A stretch of 12,338 nt of DNA, from contig CALMGO010000605.1 in NCBI GenBank assembly GCA_937863625.1, positions 1 through 12,338 on the forward strand, given 5' to 3'. Below, piece after piece: positions 1-8,101 of the stretch. Origin of the DNA: an uncultured bacterium (GTDB taxonomy: Bacteria > Planctomycetota > DG-23 > SLPQ01). A program made the position numbers and the translations under genes. The notes beneath the pieces are model-generated. The model saw nothing but the letters and a program-made list of their open reading frames with translations, searched no databases and was not told where the DNA came from. Numbering within the stretch: position 1 is the first letter of the stretch; each line of letters opens with the position of its first letter.

Positions 1-723
1 CGGGGCGCCGGTGAAACCGGCTGTGACGTTGGCAACAAACGGAACACGAGGGGGTTTTATGGTTACGCTTTCGAGGTCGGAGGCAAGTTTTTCGGCGGCC
101 TCAGTCATGAGAGGCGAATGGAATGCCCCGTCAACCTGGAGAAATACGGTTTTCATGGCTCCCTTGCCGACGGCGAGTGCATCGGCGGCCTTAAGGGCGG
201 ACATTTCGCCTGAGAGGACGACCTGACCCGGGCAGTTGAGATTGGCGGCGGCAATGACACCGGATGACGAGGCGGCGCTCACGATTTCGGTTACAGCAGC
301 GTCATCGAGGCCAATGACCGAGAGCATGCCGCCGGGGGTTTTCCTTCCGGCCTCGCGCATATAAGTACCGCGGCGGTGGACAAGCATGATAGCGTCTTCG
401 ATATCAAGCGCCCCGGCAAAGACAAGGGCGCTGTACTCGCCAAGGGATAGCCCGGCGCAAGCGGCGGCGGTGCGATCCCATCCGGCCTCTGCGGTGGCCT
501 CGGCAAGCGCGATGCTTGTGGTGAGGATGGCGGGCTGAGAGATATCGGTTTCGGTCAGTTTCTCCTGCGGGCCGGAGAATATGATCTCGGAAAGACAGAA
601 GGGCAGCACACGGTCGGCGGCTTCGAAAACGGCGCGCCCGGCCGGAGAAGAATCATAGACGTCGCGACCCATGCCGACGACCTGAGCCCCCTGCCCCGGA
701 AACAGAACCCCTCGCTTGGACAT
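1..723 (-). CDS. fabD: Malonyl-CoA:ACP transacylase FabD (C-terminus cut by window edge)
   Basis: Cytoplasmic enzyme that moves malonyl from CoA to acyl carrier protein, giving the extender unit for fatty-acid synthesis. 241 codons are present of a family length near 300-310, and the frame runs open off the window edge. Visible motifs are PGQGAQ with Gln11, the nucleophile elbow GLSLGE with Ser93, Arg118 in HRRGTYM, and GAFHSPLM with His202. These line up with Ser92, Arg117 and His201 of the E. coli enzyme; the later active-site Gln (Gln250 in E. coli) would lie outside the window. The ATG directly abuts the TAG of fabH (TAGATG), and a GAGG lies 6 nt upstream inside the end of fabH, so translation is probably coupled. 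The residue before Leu-Ser is Gly-Leu rather than the Gly-His of E. coli. Identity is very secure. Confidence 0.97.
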   Translation of the reverse strand, partial: MSKRGVLFPGQGAQVVGMGRDVYDSSPAGRAVFEAADRVLPFCLSEIIFSGPQEKLTETDISQPAILTTSIALAEATAEAGWDRTAAACAGLSLGEYSALVFAGALDIEDAIMLVHRRGTYMREAGRKTPGGMLSVIGLDDAAVTEIVSAASSSGVIAAANLNCPGQVVLSGEMSALKAADALAVGKGAMKTVFLQVDGAFHSPLMTEAAEKLASDLESVTIKPPRVPFVANVTAGFTGAP

Positions 724-1716
724 CTACCACCTCAGGATCATGGAAGCCCATGAAAGCCCGCCGCCGAAGGCGACAAGCGCGACAAGGTCGCCTGACTGGA
801 GCAGCCCCTTGTGCTTGGCCTCGTCAAGGGCAATCGGCACTGACGCGGCGGAGGTGTTTCCTATGCGGTCGATATTGACGTACATGTCTTCCATGGGGAC
901 GTTGAGGCGCTTGGCGGCGCCTTCGAGAATGCGTGTATTGACCTGATGGGGGATAATCCAGCGCAGGTCGGCGGAGGTGAGGCCGACGGCTTCGAGGCTT
1001 TCGGCCACGATGCCGGCCATTTTCTCGACGGCAAATTTGTATGTCTCTCGTCCGCGAATGACCATATAGTGTTCGGAATTCTCTACGGTCTCATGGTTGG
1101 CGGGCTTTCTGGAACCGCCGGCGGGAATCATCATGATATCAGCGCCGCGCCCGTCGGCTCCCATAAGGCCGAAGAGAATCTCGCCGCCATCGTCACCGGC
1201 GGGGCTTATCACAGCGGCTCCGGAGCCGTCGCCAAACAAGATGCAGGAAGAGCGGTCATTGTAGTTTGTGACTCTGGAGAGACACTCAGCGCCGACGACA
1301 AGGACATGCTCATAAGCGCCTGAGCGGACAAACTGCCAGGCGATATTGGCGGCGTAGACGAAGCCGGAACACGCGGCGGATATGTCGAAGGCCGCAGCGT
1401 TGACGGCGCCGAGCTTGGCCTGCAGCCAGCAGGCGGTCGACGGCAGGCAGGTGTCGGGGGTGACCGTGGCCACGATGATAAGGCTGATGTCCTCAGGGGC
1501 TAAGCCGGCGTCTTCAAGGGCACGACGCGAGGCCTCGAGGGCAAGATCGCTCGTGCACTGCTCAGGGGAGGCGATCCGGCGCTCCTTTATGCCCGTGCGG
1601 GAGACTATCCACTCATCGGAGGTCTCAACCATGCGTTCGAAGTCGGCGTTGGTAAGGACTTTTTCGGGCAAGTAGCTTCCCGTGCCGGATATTCGGACCC
1701 TGCGAATTGAGGTCAT
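724..1716 (-). CDS. fabH: 3-oxoacyl-ACP synthase III (KAS III) FabH
   Basis: Catalyses the first condensation of type II fatty-acid synthesis, joining an acyl-CoA primer to malonyl-ACP. The protein is 330 residues, the normal family length. The catalytic triad is visible: Cys116 in SAACSGF, His257 in IIPHQVN and Asn287 in GNTSAASVP, with the glycine-rich C-terminal AFGGGLSW. The ATG overlaps the TGA of plsX by 4 nt (ATGA), and GAGG lies 7 nt upstream, so the start is well supported. It sits between plsX and fabD as in many bacterial rpmF-plsX-fabH-fabD operons. Primer preference (acetyl-CoA or branched acyl-CoA) cannot be told from the sequence by eye. Confidence 0.98.
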   Translation of the reverse strand: MTSIRRVRISGTGSYLPEKVLTNADFERMVETSDEWIVSRTGIKERRIASPEQCTSDLALEASRRALEDAGLAPEDISLIIVATVTPDTCLPSTACWLQAKLGAVNAAAFDISAACSGFVYAANIAWQFVRSGAYEHVLVVGAECLSRVTNYNDRSSCILFGDGSGAAVISPAGDDGGEILFGLMGADGRGADIMMIPAGGSRKPANHETVENSEHYMVIRGRETYKFAVEKMAGIVAESLEAVGLTSADLRWIIPHQVNTRILEGAAKRLNVPMEDMYVNIDRIGNTSAASVPIALDEAKHKGLLQSGDLVALVAFGGGLSWASMILRW

Positions 1717-2723
1717 CCGTTTTCCTCTTTTTCAGTGGATTCGTCAAGGTCTGCAAGAGCGTCCGTAATCAGGCGGTTTACCTGCCTTCGGCTGAAATCT
1801 CTGGCTACCTTGATGGCGTTGGAAATCGCCTTGGCGTTTGAAGAACCGTGGGATATTATGGCAGCCTTTTCCACTCCAAGAAGCGGCGCGCCACCATATT
1901 CAGTATAGTCGTTTCGCGCAACAAATGCGCGCATTTTCTCCTCGGAGCCCGCTTCGCGAAGGTTGAAGACCTCTTTCATGTGATCGAGGAAATAACTGAT
2001 CAGATAGGAAGCAAGGCCTTCGGTGGCTTTAAGAAGCACGTTTCCGACAAAACCGTCACAGACGACGACGTCAACCGAGCCGTTAAATATGTCGCGACCT
2101 TCGACGCTGCCGACAAAACCTCCCACGTGGCCGCTCATGAGTCCCTTGGCCGACTTGACGAGTTCGGTGCCCTTCTCGTCCTCCGTGCCTACATTGAGAA
2201 TGCCTACCGAAGGCTGGGCAATGCCCATGACCTCACGGGCAAAAACCTGGGCCATTACGGCATACTGGAGCAGGTGAAAGGGTCGCGGTGCGATATTGGC
2301 TCCGACGTCGATGAGGAGGGTGTGCCCCTTTGCGGATGGGAAAGTGGCTGCGATCCCCGGCCTGCGGCAGCCTTCCAGAGGCCGCAGCAGCATGGATGCC
2401 GCCGCAACGGTAGCGCCGGTATTCCCGGCGGAAATCGCCGCGTCCGCCTCTCCGGCTGCGGTGAGCTCGAAAATGCGCCTGAGGGAGGAGTTCTTCTTGC
2501 GTCTGATGGCTTCAACCGGCGACTCGCCCATTTCCACCGTCTCGGCGCACGGGATCAGTCTGATCCGGTCCGGGCGCTTGGACGGAAGTAGCGGCTCGAC
2601 CTTGTCGGGAATGCCGGCGAGAAGCACCTCGATATCATCGAAACGAGCGACGGCTTCGAGAGCGCCCTTTACGACTTCCCCGGGGGCATGGTCGCCGCCC
2701 ATCGCATCGACGGCTATCCGCAT
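1713..2723 (-). CDS. plsX: Phosphate acyltransferase PlsX
   Basis: Makes acyl-phosphate from acyl-ACP, the acyl donor for PlsY in the first step of phospholipid synthesis; a peripheral membrane enzyme in known cases. The 336-residue protein opens with the family signature VDAMGGDHAPGE (residues 5-16) and contains AISAGNTGATVAA, LLIDVGAN and NGSVDVVVCDGFVGNV, all typical of PlsX. The ATG lies 6 nt after the rpmF stop, and GAGG lies about 11 nt upstream within the end of rpmF. The 3' end overlaps fabH by 4 nt. Two or three extra residues after the last helix (a charged TEKEENG tail) are unremarkable. PlsX next to FabH and FabD joins membrane lipid and fatty-acid synthesis in one transcript. Confidence 0.98.
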   Translation of the reverse strand: MRIAVDAMGGDHAPGEVVKGALEAVARFDDIEVLLAGIPDKVEPLLPSKRPDRIRLIPCAETVEMGESPVEAIRRKKNSSLRRIFELTAAGEADAAISAGNTGATVAAASMLLRPLEGCRRPGIAATFPSAKGHTLLIDVGANIAPRPFHLLQYAVMAQVFAREVMGIAQPSVGILNVGTEDEKGTELVKSAKGLMSGHVGGFVGSVEGRDIFNGSVDVVVCDGFVGNVLLKATEGLASYLISYFLDHMKEVFNLREAGSEEKMRAFVARNDYTEYGGAPLLGVEKAAIISHGSSNAKAISNAIKVARDFSRRQVNRLITDALADLDESTEKEENG

Positions 2724-2729
2724 TTCGGA

Positions 2730-2909
2730 CTATTCCTCGAAGGAAACAACTTCTTTGTCGCGGTAGTGACCGCAGTTTCCGCATATCCTGTGGGGCAACT
2801 TGGTCTGCCCGCAACGTGGGCATTTGGAGGTGCCTGCAGGTGTCAGAAAGTCATGCGCACGCCTCATGGCGCCGCGAGAATGCGAGTGCCTTCTTTTCGG
2901 AAGTGCCAT
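2730..2909 (-). CDS. rpmF: Large ribosomal subunit protein bL32
   Basis: A 59-residue ribosomal protein of the 50S subunit. It starts MALPKRRHSHSRGAMRRAHD, the usual bL32 N-terminus. It has four cysteines in two CxxC pairs, Cys30/Cys33 (CPRC) and Cys43/Cys46 (CGNC), so it is the zinc-binding form; some bacteria also carry a Cys-free copy, which is not seen here. The ATG has a GGAG 7 nt upstream (2917-2920) and is the first gene after a strong promoter. The next gene, plsX, begins 6 nt after the stop. In many bacteria a DUF177/YceD gene precedes rpmF; here none is present and alaS lies directly upstream. Found by translating the stretch between plsX and alaS. Confidence 0.97.
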   Translation of the reverse strand: MALPKRRHSHSRGAMRRAHDFLTPAGTSKCPRCGQTKLPHRICGNCGHYRDKEVVSFEE

Positions 2910-2955
2910 TTTCTTGCTCCGAGAACGAAAACCGGCAGAAGTCTAAAAAGCGTTA

Positions 2956-2983
2956 ATTGTAGGCCAACGAGGCCCACTGTCAA
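2956..2983 (-). promoter_or_regulatory. Near-consensus sigma70-type promoter of the rpmF-plsX-fabH-fabD operon
   Basis: On the minus strand a perfect -35 box TTGACA (2978-2983) is followed after 16 bp by TACAAT (2956-2961), one base from the consensus -10. The expected RNA start is near 2948-2950, giving a leader of about 40 nt before the rpmF ATG. The position, between the alaS stop and rpmF, fits. The spacer holds a small GGCC/GGCC dyad that may be chance. Confidence 0.8.
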
Positions 2984-3006
2984 GAAATAAAGCGCTTAGT
3001 GCAACT

Positions 3007-5664
3007 TTAGAGGCTTGAGTCGGCCTTTTCGATCAGGTCCGCGGCGGTCTTGAGCGCATCGTCAATGCCGGCGGGGTTCTTGCCGCCTGCCTGAGCCATA
3101 TCCGGCCGGCCGCCACCTCCGCCCTGGACCTTTGCGGCCGCCTGCTTGACGATATCGGAGGCGCTTATCCCCTTTGAAAGCAAGTCTTTAGAGACGGCAG
3201 CGATGAGGTTGACGCGGTCGTCCTTGGCCGAGGCAAGAAACGTCACCAAGGCATTCTCGCCCTTGAGGCCGTCAACGCACATTCGAAGATCATCGGCGGA
3301 AAGTCCGTCAAGACGGGTAACTATAGCGCGAAGTGATCTCAGTTGCCGTGCCGAAGAGACAAGATCCTGCGCGGCGGACGAGGCCTTGCTCGCGGCCTCT
3401 CTTTCGAGTTGCTTCTTAAGGTCCTTCATTTGCACCGTGACCTCGCGGGCGCGTTCTACTAGGCGTGATACCGGCACGTCCAGCTCGACGGCAGCCGCGT
3501 GAATGGTCTTTTCGAGGTCATGAACAACCTCGACCGCGGCAGCTCCAGTGACGGCCGTGATTCGCCGGACGCCCTGGGCAACCGATTCCTCGGAGACAAC
3601 CTTGAAAAAGCCGATGGAGCCGGCCCGGTCGAGGTGAGTCCCACCGCAAAGCTCGGCGGAATGCTCTCCAACGCGTACAACGCGCACAGTAGCGCCGTAT
3701 TTCTCGCCGAAAAGAGCGATGATGCCCTGAGAGCGAGCCTCATCAAGGCTTGTCTGGTATGTCGAAACGGGGGCATTCTCGGAGGCAGCCTCATTGACTA
3801 TCCTCTCGACGTCACAGAGCTCCTCAGGACGCACGGCCTGAAAATGCGTGAAGTCAAAGCGGAGCCTGTCGGGCCCGACGCGTGAACCGGCCTGCTCGAC
3901 GTGGGCTCCCAGTCGCTTTCTCAGGGCATGCTGCAAGAGGTGCGTGGCGGTGTGGTTTCTCATTGTGGCAAGGCGGCGCTCGGAGTCGATTTCGGCAATC
4001 ACATCACTCCCGACGGCCACCGAACCCCTCGTCAACGAACCCATGTGCAGGGAGAAGCCTTCCGACTTCTGAGTGTCCTTTACCTCGAAGACGAAACCAT
4101 GACCCCGGATGCTGCCCGAGTCTCCGAGCTGTCCGCCCGATTCGGCATAGAAGGGAGTCTCGGCGAGGATGAGCGCGAGTTCCCCGTCGGAAGAAGAGGC
4201 ATCTTTCGCGAGAGCGCCGGCCTTAAGGATGGCGACAACAGAGGTCTCGCAACGGCTCTGCTCATATCCGGCAAACACAGTCTCACTTGCTTTGGCGGCG
4301 AGTTCAAGGAGAGGGTTCTTTGCGCCTGCGAATATGTCGCCCGCGAGATTGGAGCCTGAGCGGGCACGCTCCCTCTGGTCTTCCATTTCCTTTTCGAAGC
4401 CTGCCGCATCCACGTCAAAGGAATTGGCGGCGGCGCGCTCGATGAGAAACTCTATCGGGTACCCGTACGTATCGTGCAGGCGGAAGGCGTCCTCGCCGGA
4501 GACCGTGGCGCGATTCTGCGACTTCATGTCCTCAAAAAGCTTGTCAAGGATCACTTCGCCGGCCAGAAGCGTCTCACGGAAGCGCTCTTCCTCGGCCTTT
4601 ACGAGTCGCGCGATATTTTCACGCCTGCTGACGACGTCAGGATAAGCGCCTCCCATAACGTCGCCTACGACGCTGACGAGCTTGTAGAGAAAACCCTCGA
4701 CGGCGCCGAGTGTTATGCCGTCGGAGACCGCGCGTCGGAGAAGTCTGCGAAGCACGTAGCCGCGTCCTTCGTTGGACGGGAGCACACCATCGCAAATCAC
4801 AAACGTCGCGGCGCGGACGTGGTCGGCGATGCGGCGGATGCGACGGTTGGCCTCATTGGACTTGCCGTAGGGCGTGCCGGTGAGGCGGCCTATCTCGGCC
4901 AGAAGCGGCTGGAAGATGTCGATCTCGAAATTGGTCCTCTTGCCTTGCATGACCGCGGCAATGCGCTCAAGACCCATGCCCGTGTCAATGTTCTTCTGGG
5001 GCAGCGGTACGAGTTCGCCGCCGTCGCGACGTTCGAACTGTGTGAAGACGAGGTTCCATATTTCGACGAAGCGCCTGCAGTCACAACTCGGGTCACAGGA
5101 CGGCGAGTCACAACCGACTTCCTTGCCGAGGTCATAGAATATCTCGCTGCAGGGGCCGCAGACGCCGTTGGGGCCGTCCTGGGGGGCGTTGGCCGGCCAG
5201 AAATTATCCTTGGCGCCAAAACGATAGATTCTCTCCGGGGCGATGCCTATTTCATCGGCCCAGATGCGATAGGCCTCCTCGTCATCATGATAGACGGAGA
5301 CGCTCAGTCGCTCGGGGGAGACACTGAGTTCCTTGAGGAGAAATTCCCAGGCCCATGCTATCGCCTCGCGCTTGAAGTAGTCTCCGAACGAGAAGTTGCC
5401 AAGCATCTCGAAGAACGTGTGATGCGCGGCCGTGCGGCCGACATTTTCGATGTCGCCTGTCCTGAGGCATTTCTGGCTGGATGTGGCACGGGTGTATTCC
5501 ATCTTACCCTTGCCGAGGAAGTTTTCCTTGAACTGGTTCATGCCGGCGCCGGTAAAAAGCAGGCTGGGATCGTTGGCCGGGACAAGGCTGTCGCTGGCGA
5601 CAAGCGTGTGTCCCTTGGCCTTGAAAAAGTCGAGGTATCGGCGACGGATTTCGTCGGTCTTCAT
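3007..5664 (-). CDS. alaS: Alanyl-tRNA synthetase AlaS
   Basis: Class II synthetase that charges tRNA-Ala and clears Ser/Gly mischarging. At 885 residues it is full length (family about 870-890). The catalytic domain fills about residues 1-250, with FFEMLGNFSFGDYFK (class II motif 2 region, about 84-98) and GMGLERIA (motif 3, about 229-236). The tRNA-recognition part follows (NEGRGYVLRRLLRRAV, about 298-313). The editing site is intact: His571 and His575 in HTATH, and Cys673 and His677 in CGGTH. A C-terminal C-Ala domain ends in a GGGGGRPDMAQAGG stretch. A Cys cluster (185, 190, 194, 196) precedes EIWNLVF, a variant found in many bacteria. The ATG is 2 nt after the protease stop, with GGGGAG about 11 nt upstream. 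Last gene of its run. Confidence 0.99.
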   Translation of the reverse strand: MKTDEIRRRYLDFFKAKGHTLVASDSLVPANDPSLLFTGAGMNQFKENFLGKGKMEYTRATSSQKCLRTGDIENVGRTAAHHTFFEMLGNFSFGDYFKREAIAWAWEFLLKELSVSPERLSVSVYHDDEEAYRIWADEIGIAPERIYRFGAKDNFWPANAPQDGPNGVCGPCSEIFYDLGKEVGCDSPSCDPSCDCRRFVEIWNLVFTQFERRDGGELVPLPQKNIDTGMGLERIAAVMQGKRTNFEIDIFQPLLAEIGRLTGTPYGKSNEANRRIRRIADHVRAATFVICDGVLPSNEGRGYVLRRLLRRAVSDGITLGAVEGFLYKLVSVVGDVMGGAYPDVVSRRENIARLVKAEEERFRETLLAGEVILDKLFEDMKSQNRATVSGEDAFRLHDTYGYPIEFLIERAAANSFDVDAAGFEKEMEDQRERARSGSNLAGDIFAGAKNPLLELAAKASETVFAGYEQSRCETSVVAILKAGALAKDASSSDGELALILAETPFYAESGGQLGDSGSIRGHGFVFEVKDTQKSEGFSLHMGSLTRGSVAVGSDVIAEIDSERRLATMRNHTATHLLQHALRKRLGAHVEQAGSRVGPDRLRFDFTHFQAVRPEELCDVERIVNEAASENAPVSTYQTSLDEARSQGIIALFGEKYGATVRVVRVGEHSAELCGGTHLDRAGSIGFFKVVSEESVAQGVRRITAVTGAAAVEVVHDLEKTIHAAAVELDVPVSRLVERAREVTVQMKDLKKQLEREAASKASSAAQDLVSSARQLRSLRAIVTRLDGLSADDLRMCVDGLKGENALVTFLASAKDDRVNLIAAVSKDLLSKGISASDIVKQAAAKVQGGGGGRPDMAQAGGKNPAGIDDALKTAADLIEKADSSL

Positions 5665-5666
5665 TG

Positions 5667-7019
5667 TTATCGGGTCTCCCCTTGAATGTGTCCTATGCCT
5701 TCGGTAGTGCGAACTCTTACCACGTTTGTCTCCCTGATAAGCCTGACGGCCTCGGTAAATTCCGAGAGCGAACCGACAGGCGTATTGTTTATTTCGACGA
5801 TGACGTCACCCTTTCGCAACCCCGCCTGATAGGCGTTTCTAACAAGGTCGACATCAATGACGATGATGCCGCTTTTGTACGGAAGCGAGTATTCTTTCCG
5901 GATCTTGTCGGTTATGTCGCTTAGCGTCATGCCACGCCAATGAAACTCGAGCCGCTGCGGCGGTCCGACGGCCAGTTGAGGCGCGACGGTAACTTCTATC
6001 GGAACGCTCTGGGTGGAATTGCCGCGCAGGACGCTCAGCCTGGCTATTTCTCCCGGAACCAGCCGCAACTCTATACGGCGAAACTGGCTCGCGAGGCGCA
6101 CTGGCTCATTGTTGACCCTCGTCACGATATCGCCCACGGCGACACCGGCCGCCTCGGCAGGGCCGGAAATGGCAACGTAGGATACCTGGACTCCCTGGCG
6201 CGAGGGACGGCCGAGACGGCGCGAACGCTCAGTGTCGAGAGCCACTACCTGGAGACCAAGTCTCCCCAGAGGAAACGCCCTTCCGGCAAGCATCGCATCC
6301 ACCCCGCTGCGGAGCCACCGATCGGCCGGCAGCGCAAAGGCCCTTCCCCTTACTGCGCCGGTAGGATGGTAAACGGCAAGGCACATTCCGAGCAACCTGC
6401 CACTTTCGTCGATGAGGGCTCCCCCGCTTTCTCCCGGAGAAAGCTGGGCGTCGGTCTCGATAAGGTCGGCAAGAAACGGTGCTTCGCGAGCCTCCTGTGA
6501 AGAGGTCAGGCTGCGATTTACCGCGCCTATGATGCCTCGGCTGACGGAAGTAAAGGGATCATCGGAAAAGATCGCCGGCGTTCCAAGGGCATAGACGGTT
6601 TCACCGACGACGGGCGGCATATCAAGTCGCCACGGCAAGGGTACGAGGTCGGCGCTCTGGATTCGAAGGATTGCCAGGTCGAGGCTCGACTCGGTGGCAA
6701 TAACGCGTGCATCGAATTCGCTCAGGCTGGATAGCACGACGGAGATATTCTCGGCGCCTGCCACGGTGTGATGGGCCGTCAGGATAAGACCATCGCTTGA
6801 AAGCACTATGCCTGAGCCAAGAATGTTGCCGACGACGGTCTCTTCCTGGAAAAAGGACGTTACCGCGGAACCGCCCGAAGCGCCGGGCCTGCCGCAAATG
6901 GTGACCACGCCCTTTTGCGCCTGCTCTATGATCAAGGGCGCGTCCTGCGCGGAAAGCATGGGAGCCGCTGCAAAGAGCGCAAGCAGGAATAAGACAATCA
7001 ATCTTTCAGGCCGGGCCAA
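5667..7019 (-). CDS. Secreted trypsin-like serine protease with two PDZ domains (HtrA/DegP-like)
   Basis: Predicted envelope protease or chaperone of the HtrA type, 450 residues. Residues 1-24 form a signal peptide: a basic start, a hydrophobic core (LIVLFLLALFAAA) and a probable cut after Ala24 (MLSA-QDAP). The chymotrypsin-fold domain covers about 30-245, with His84 in LTAHHTV, Asp114 in SSLDLAIL and Ser198 in SPGESGGAL. Two PDZ domains follow, at about 252-345 (GPAEAAGVAVGDIVTRVN) and 355-445 (YQAGLRKGDVIVEINNTPV). HtrA proteins usually have GNSGG; here the residue before the Ser is Glu. The start is TTG, chosen because a strong SD in the recA tail lies 9 nt upstream. It lies 5 nt after recA and 2 nt before alaS. 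A DegP/DegQ/DegS assignment is not possible by eye, so no symbol is given. Confidence 0.93.
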   Translation of the reverse strand: MARPERLIVLFLLALFAAAPMLSAQDAPLIIEQAQKGVVTICGRPGASGGSAVTSFFQEETVVGNILGSGIVLSSDGLILTAHHTVAGAENISVVLSSLSEFDARVIATESSLDLAILRIQSADLVPLPWRLDMPPVVGETVYALGTPAIFSDDPFTSVSRGIIGAVNRSLTSSQEAREAPFLADLIETDAQLSPGESGGALIDESGRLLGMCLAVYHPTGAVRGRAFALPADRWLRSGVDAMLAGRAFPLGRLGLQVVALDTERSRRLGRPSRQGVQVSYVAISGPAEAAGVAVGDIVTRVNNEPVRLASQFRRIELRLVPGEIARLSVLRGNSTQSVPIEVTVAPQLAVGPPQRLEFHWRGMTLSDITDKIRKEYSLPYKSGIIVIDVDLVRNAYQAGLRKGDVIVEINNTPVGSLSEFTEAVRLIRETNVVRVRTTEGIGHIQGETR

Positions 7020-7024
7020 CGCTC

Positions 7025-8101
7025 TTAGTCCTCCGCGGGAGTCTCTTCGACGTCAGTCGCCTTAAAACCCGCGACATTTGCTGTTTTCTTGACCGCCTCG
7101 GCTATCTCCTCAGTCAGTTCAGGGCTCTCTCTCAAGAACTGGCGGGCCTTCTCACGGCCCTGGCCCAGACGGATGTCGCCGTAACCGTACCACGTGCCGC
7201 TCTTGGAAACGATAGCCAGGTCAGCGGCCAGGTCAAGGACATCGCCTTCGTAGGAAATCCCCTCGTTATACAGGATGTCAAACTCGGCGCTCCTGAACGG
7301 AGGGGCGATTTTATTCTTCACGACGCGCGCGCGCGTGCGGTTTCCGACAAATGCCTCGCCGTCCTTGATGGAGCCGATGCGCCGCATGTCGATTCTGACG
7401 GAGGAGTAGAACTTGAGCGCGCGTCCGCCCGGGGTGGTCTCCGGGCTGCCGAACATTACGCCGATCTTCTCGCGGATCTGGTTCAGAAAGAGCATGGCTG
7501 TGCGGCTGCGGGAAATCGTGCCGGTAAGCTTGCGAAGCGCCTGACTCATGAGCCGCGCCTGGAGCCCCACGTGGCTGTCGCCCATTTCCCCTTCGAGTTC
7601 GGCCCGTGGCACGAGAGCGGCCACTGAGTCGACGACGACGACGTCGACCGCGTTGGAGCGCACGAGAAGCTCTGCTATTTCCAGCGCCTGCTCGCCGGTG
7701 TCCGGCTGGGAGAGTAGAAGGTTGTCGGGATTAACCCCGAGTTTACGCGCGTAGGCGGGGTCCACCGCGTGTTCGGCATCGATGTAAGCGGCGACGCCCC
7801 CGGCCTTCTGCGAATGCGCCACGATCGTCAGCGCAAGCGTGGTCTTGCCGCTTGACTCGGGGCCGAATATCTCCGTGACCCTGCCGCAAGGGACTCCCTT
7901 GCCGCCAAGAGCGATATCGAGAGAAAGAGAACCGGTGGAAATGCCCGGCACATCGGCAAGAAGTCCGGCGCCCAGGCGCATGATAGCGCCGCGGCCGTAC
8001 TGCTTTTCGATTTGGGAAAGCGTACGGTCAAGCGCCGCAGTCCGGGCGGCTTCATTCGCAGGGATTTCCTGCATCGCTTTCTTCGAGGCAGATTTCGCCA
8101 T
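7025..8101 (-). CDS. recA: Recombinase RecA
   Basis: ATP-dependent strand-exchange protein for homologous recombination and for LexA self-cleavage in the SOS response. From the ATG at 8101 it is 358 residues. Walker A is GPESSGKT (80-87), the catalytic Glu110 lies in DAEHAVD, Walker B is VVVVDSVAAL (154-163), and loop L2 (about 219-230) carries GSPETTPGGRALK. The N-terminus is about 8-15 residues longer than E. coli RecA, and the tail is acidic (EETPAED). An in-frame TTG sits one codon upstream (8104), but the SD (GAGGAGG) is better spaced for the ATG. The ATG shares its A with the thpR stop (TGATG), so translation is likely coupled. No recX follows; a protease gene does. No SOS box is evident nearby. 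Confidence 0.99.
   Translation of the reverse strand: MAKSASKKAMQEIPANEAARTAALDRTLSQIEKQYGRGAIMRLGAGLLADVPGISTGSLSLDIALGGKGVPCGRVTEIFGPESSGKTTLALTIVAHSQKAGGVAAYIDAEHAVDPAYARKLGVNPDNLLLSQPDTGEQALEIAELLVRSNAVDVVVVDSVAALVPRAELEGEMGDSHVGLQARLMSQALRKLTGTISRSRTAMLFLNQIREKIGVMFGSPETTPGGRALKFYSSVRIDMRRIGSIKDGEAFVGNRTRARVVKNKIAPPFRSAEFDILYNEGISYEGDVLDLAADLAIVSKSGTWYGYGDIRLGQGREKARQFLRESPELTEEIAEAVKKTANVAGFKATDVEETPAED
7029..7034 (-). promoter_or_regulatory. Shine-Dalgarno site fixing the TTG start of the PDZ protease
   Basis: GGAGGA overlaps the last codons of recA and lies 9 nt before the TTG at 7017-7019. No ATG or GTG in this frame falls between it and the hydrophobic signal peptide, so the TTG is the best start. 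Confidence 0.8.

Noticed and set aside
91..100. FabD Gly-Leu-Ser instead of Gly-His-Ser as a damaged active site (residues 91-93)
   Set aside because: Ser, Arg and His of the active site are all kept, and I recall this variant being common in bacterial FabD, so it is not evidence of lost function.
1848..2591. 247-codon plus-strand open frame opposite plsX
   Set aside because: It mirrors the conserved PlsX sequence and shows no protein-like motif.
2984..3006. Possible alaS terminator around the AAGCGCTT palindrome
   Set aside because: The stem is only 4 bp and no stable hairpin with a U tract follows.
4474..5685. 403-codon plus-strand open frame opposite alaS
   Set aside because: Antisense to the conserved AlaS catalytic region, with no recognisable domain or start signal.
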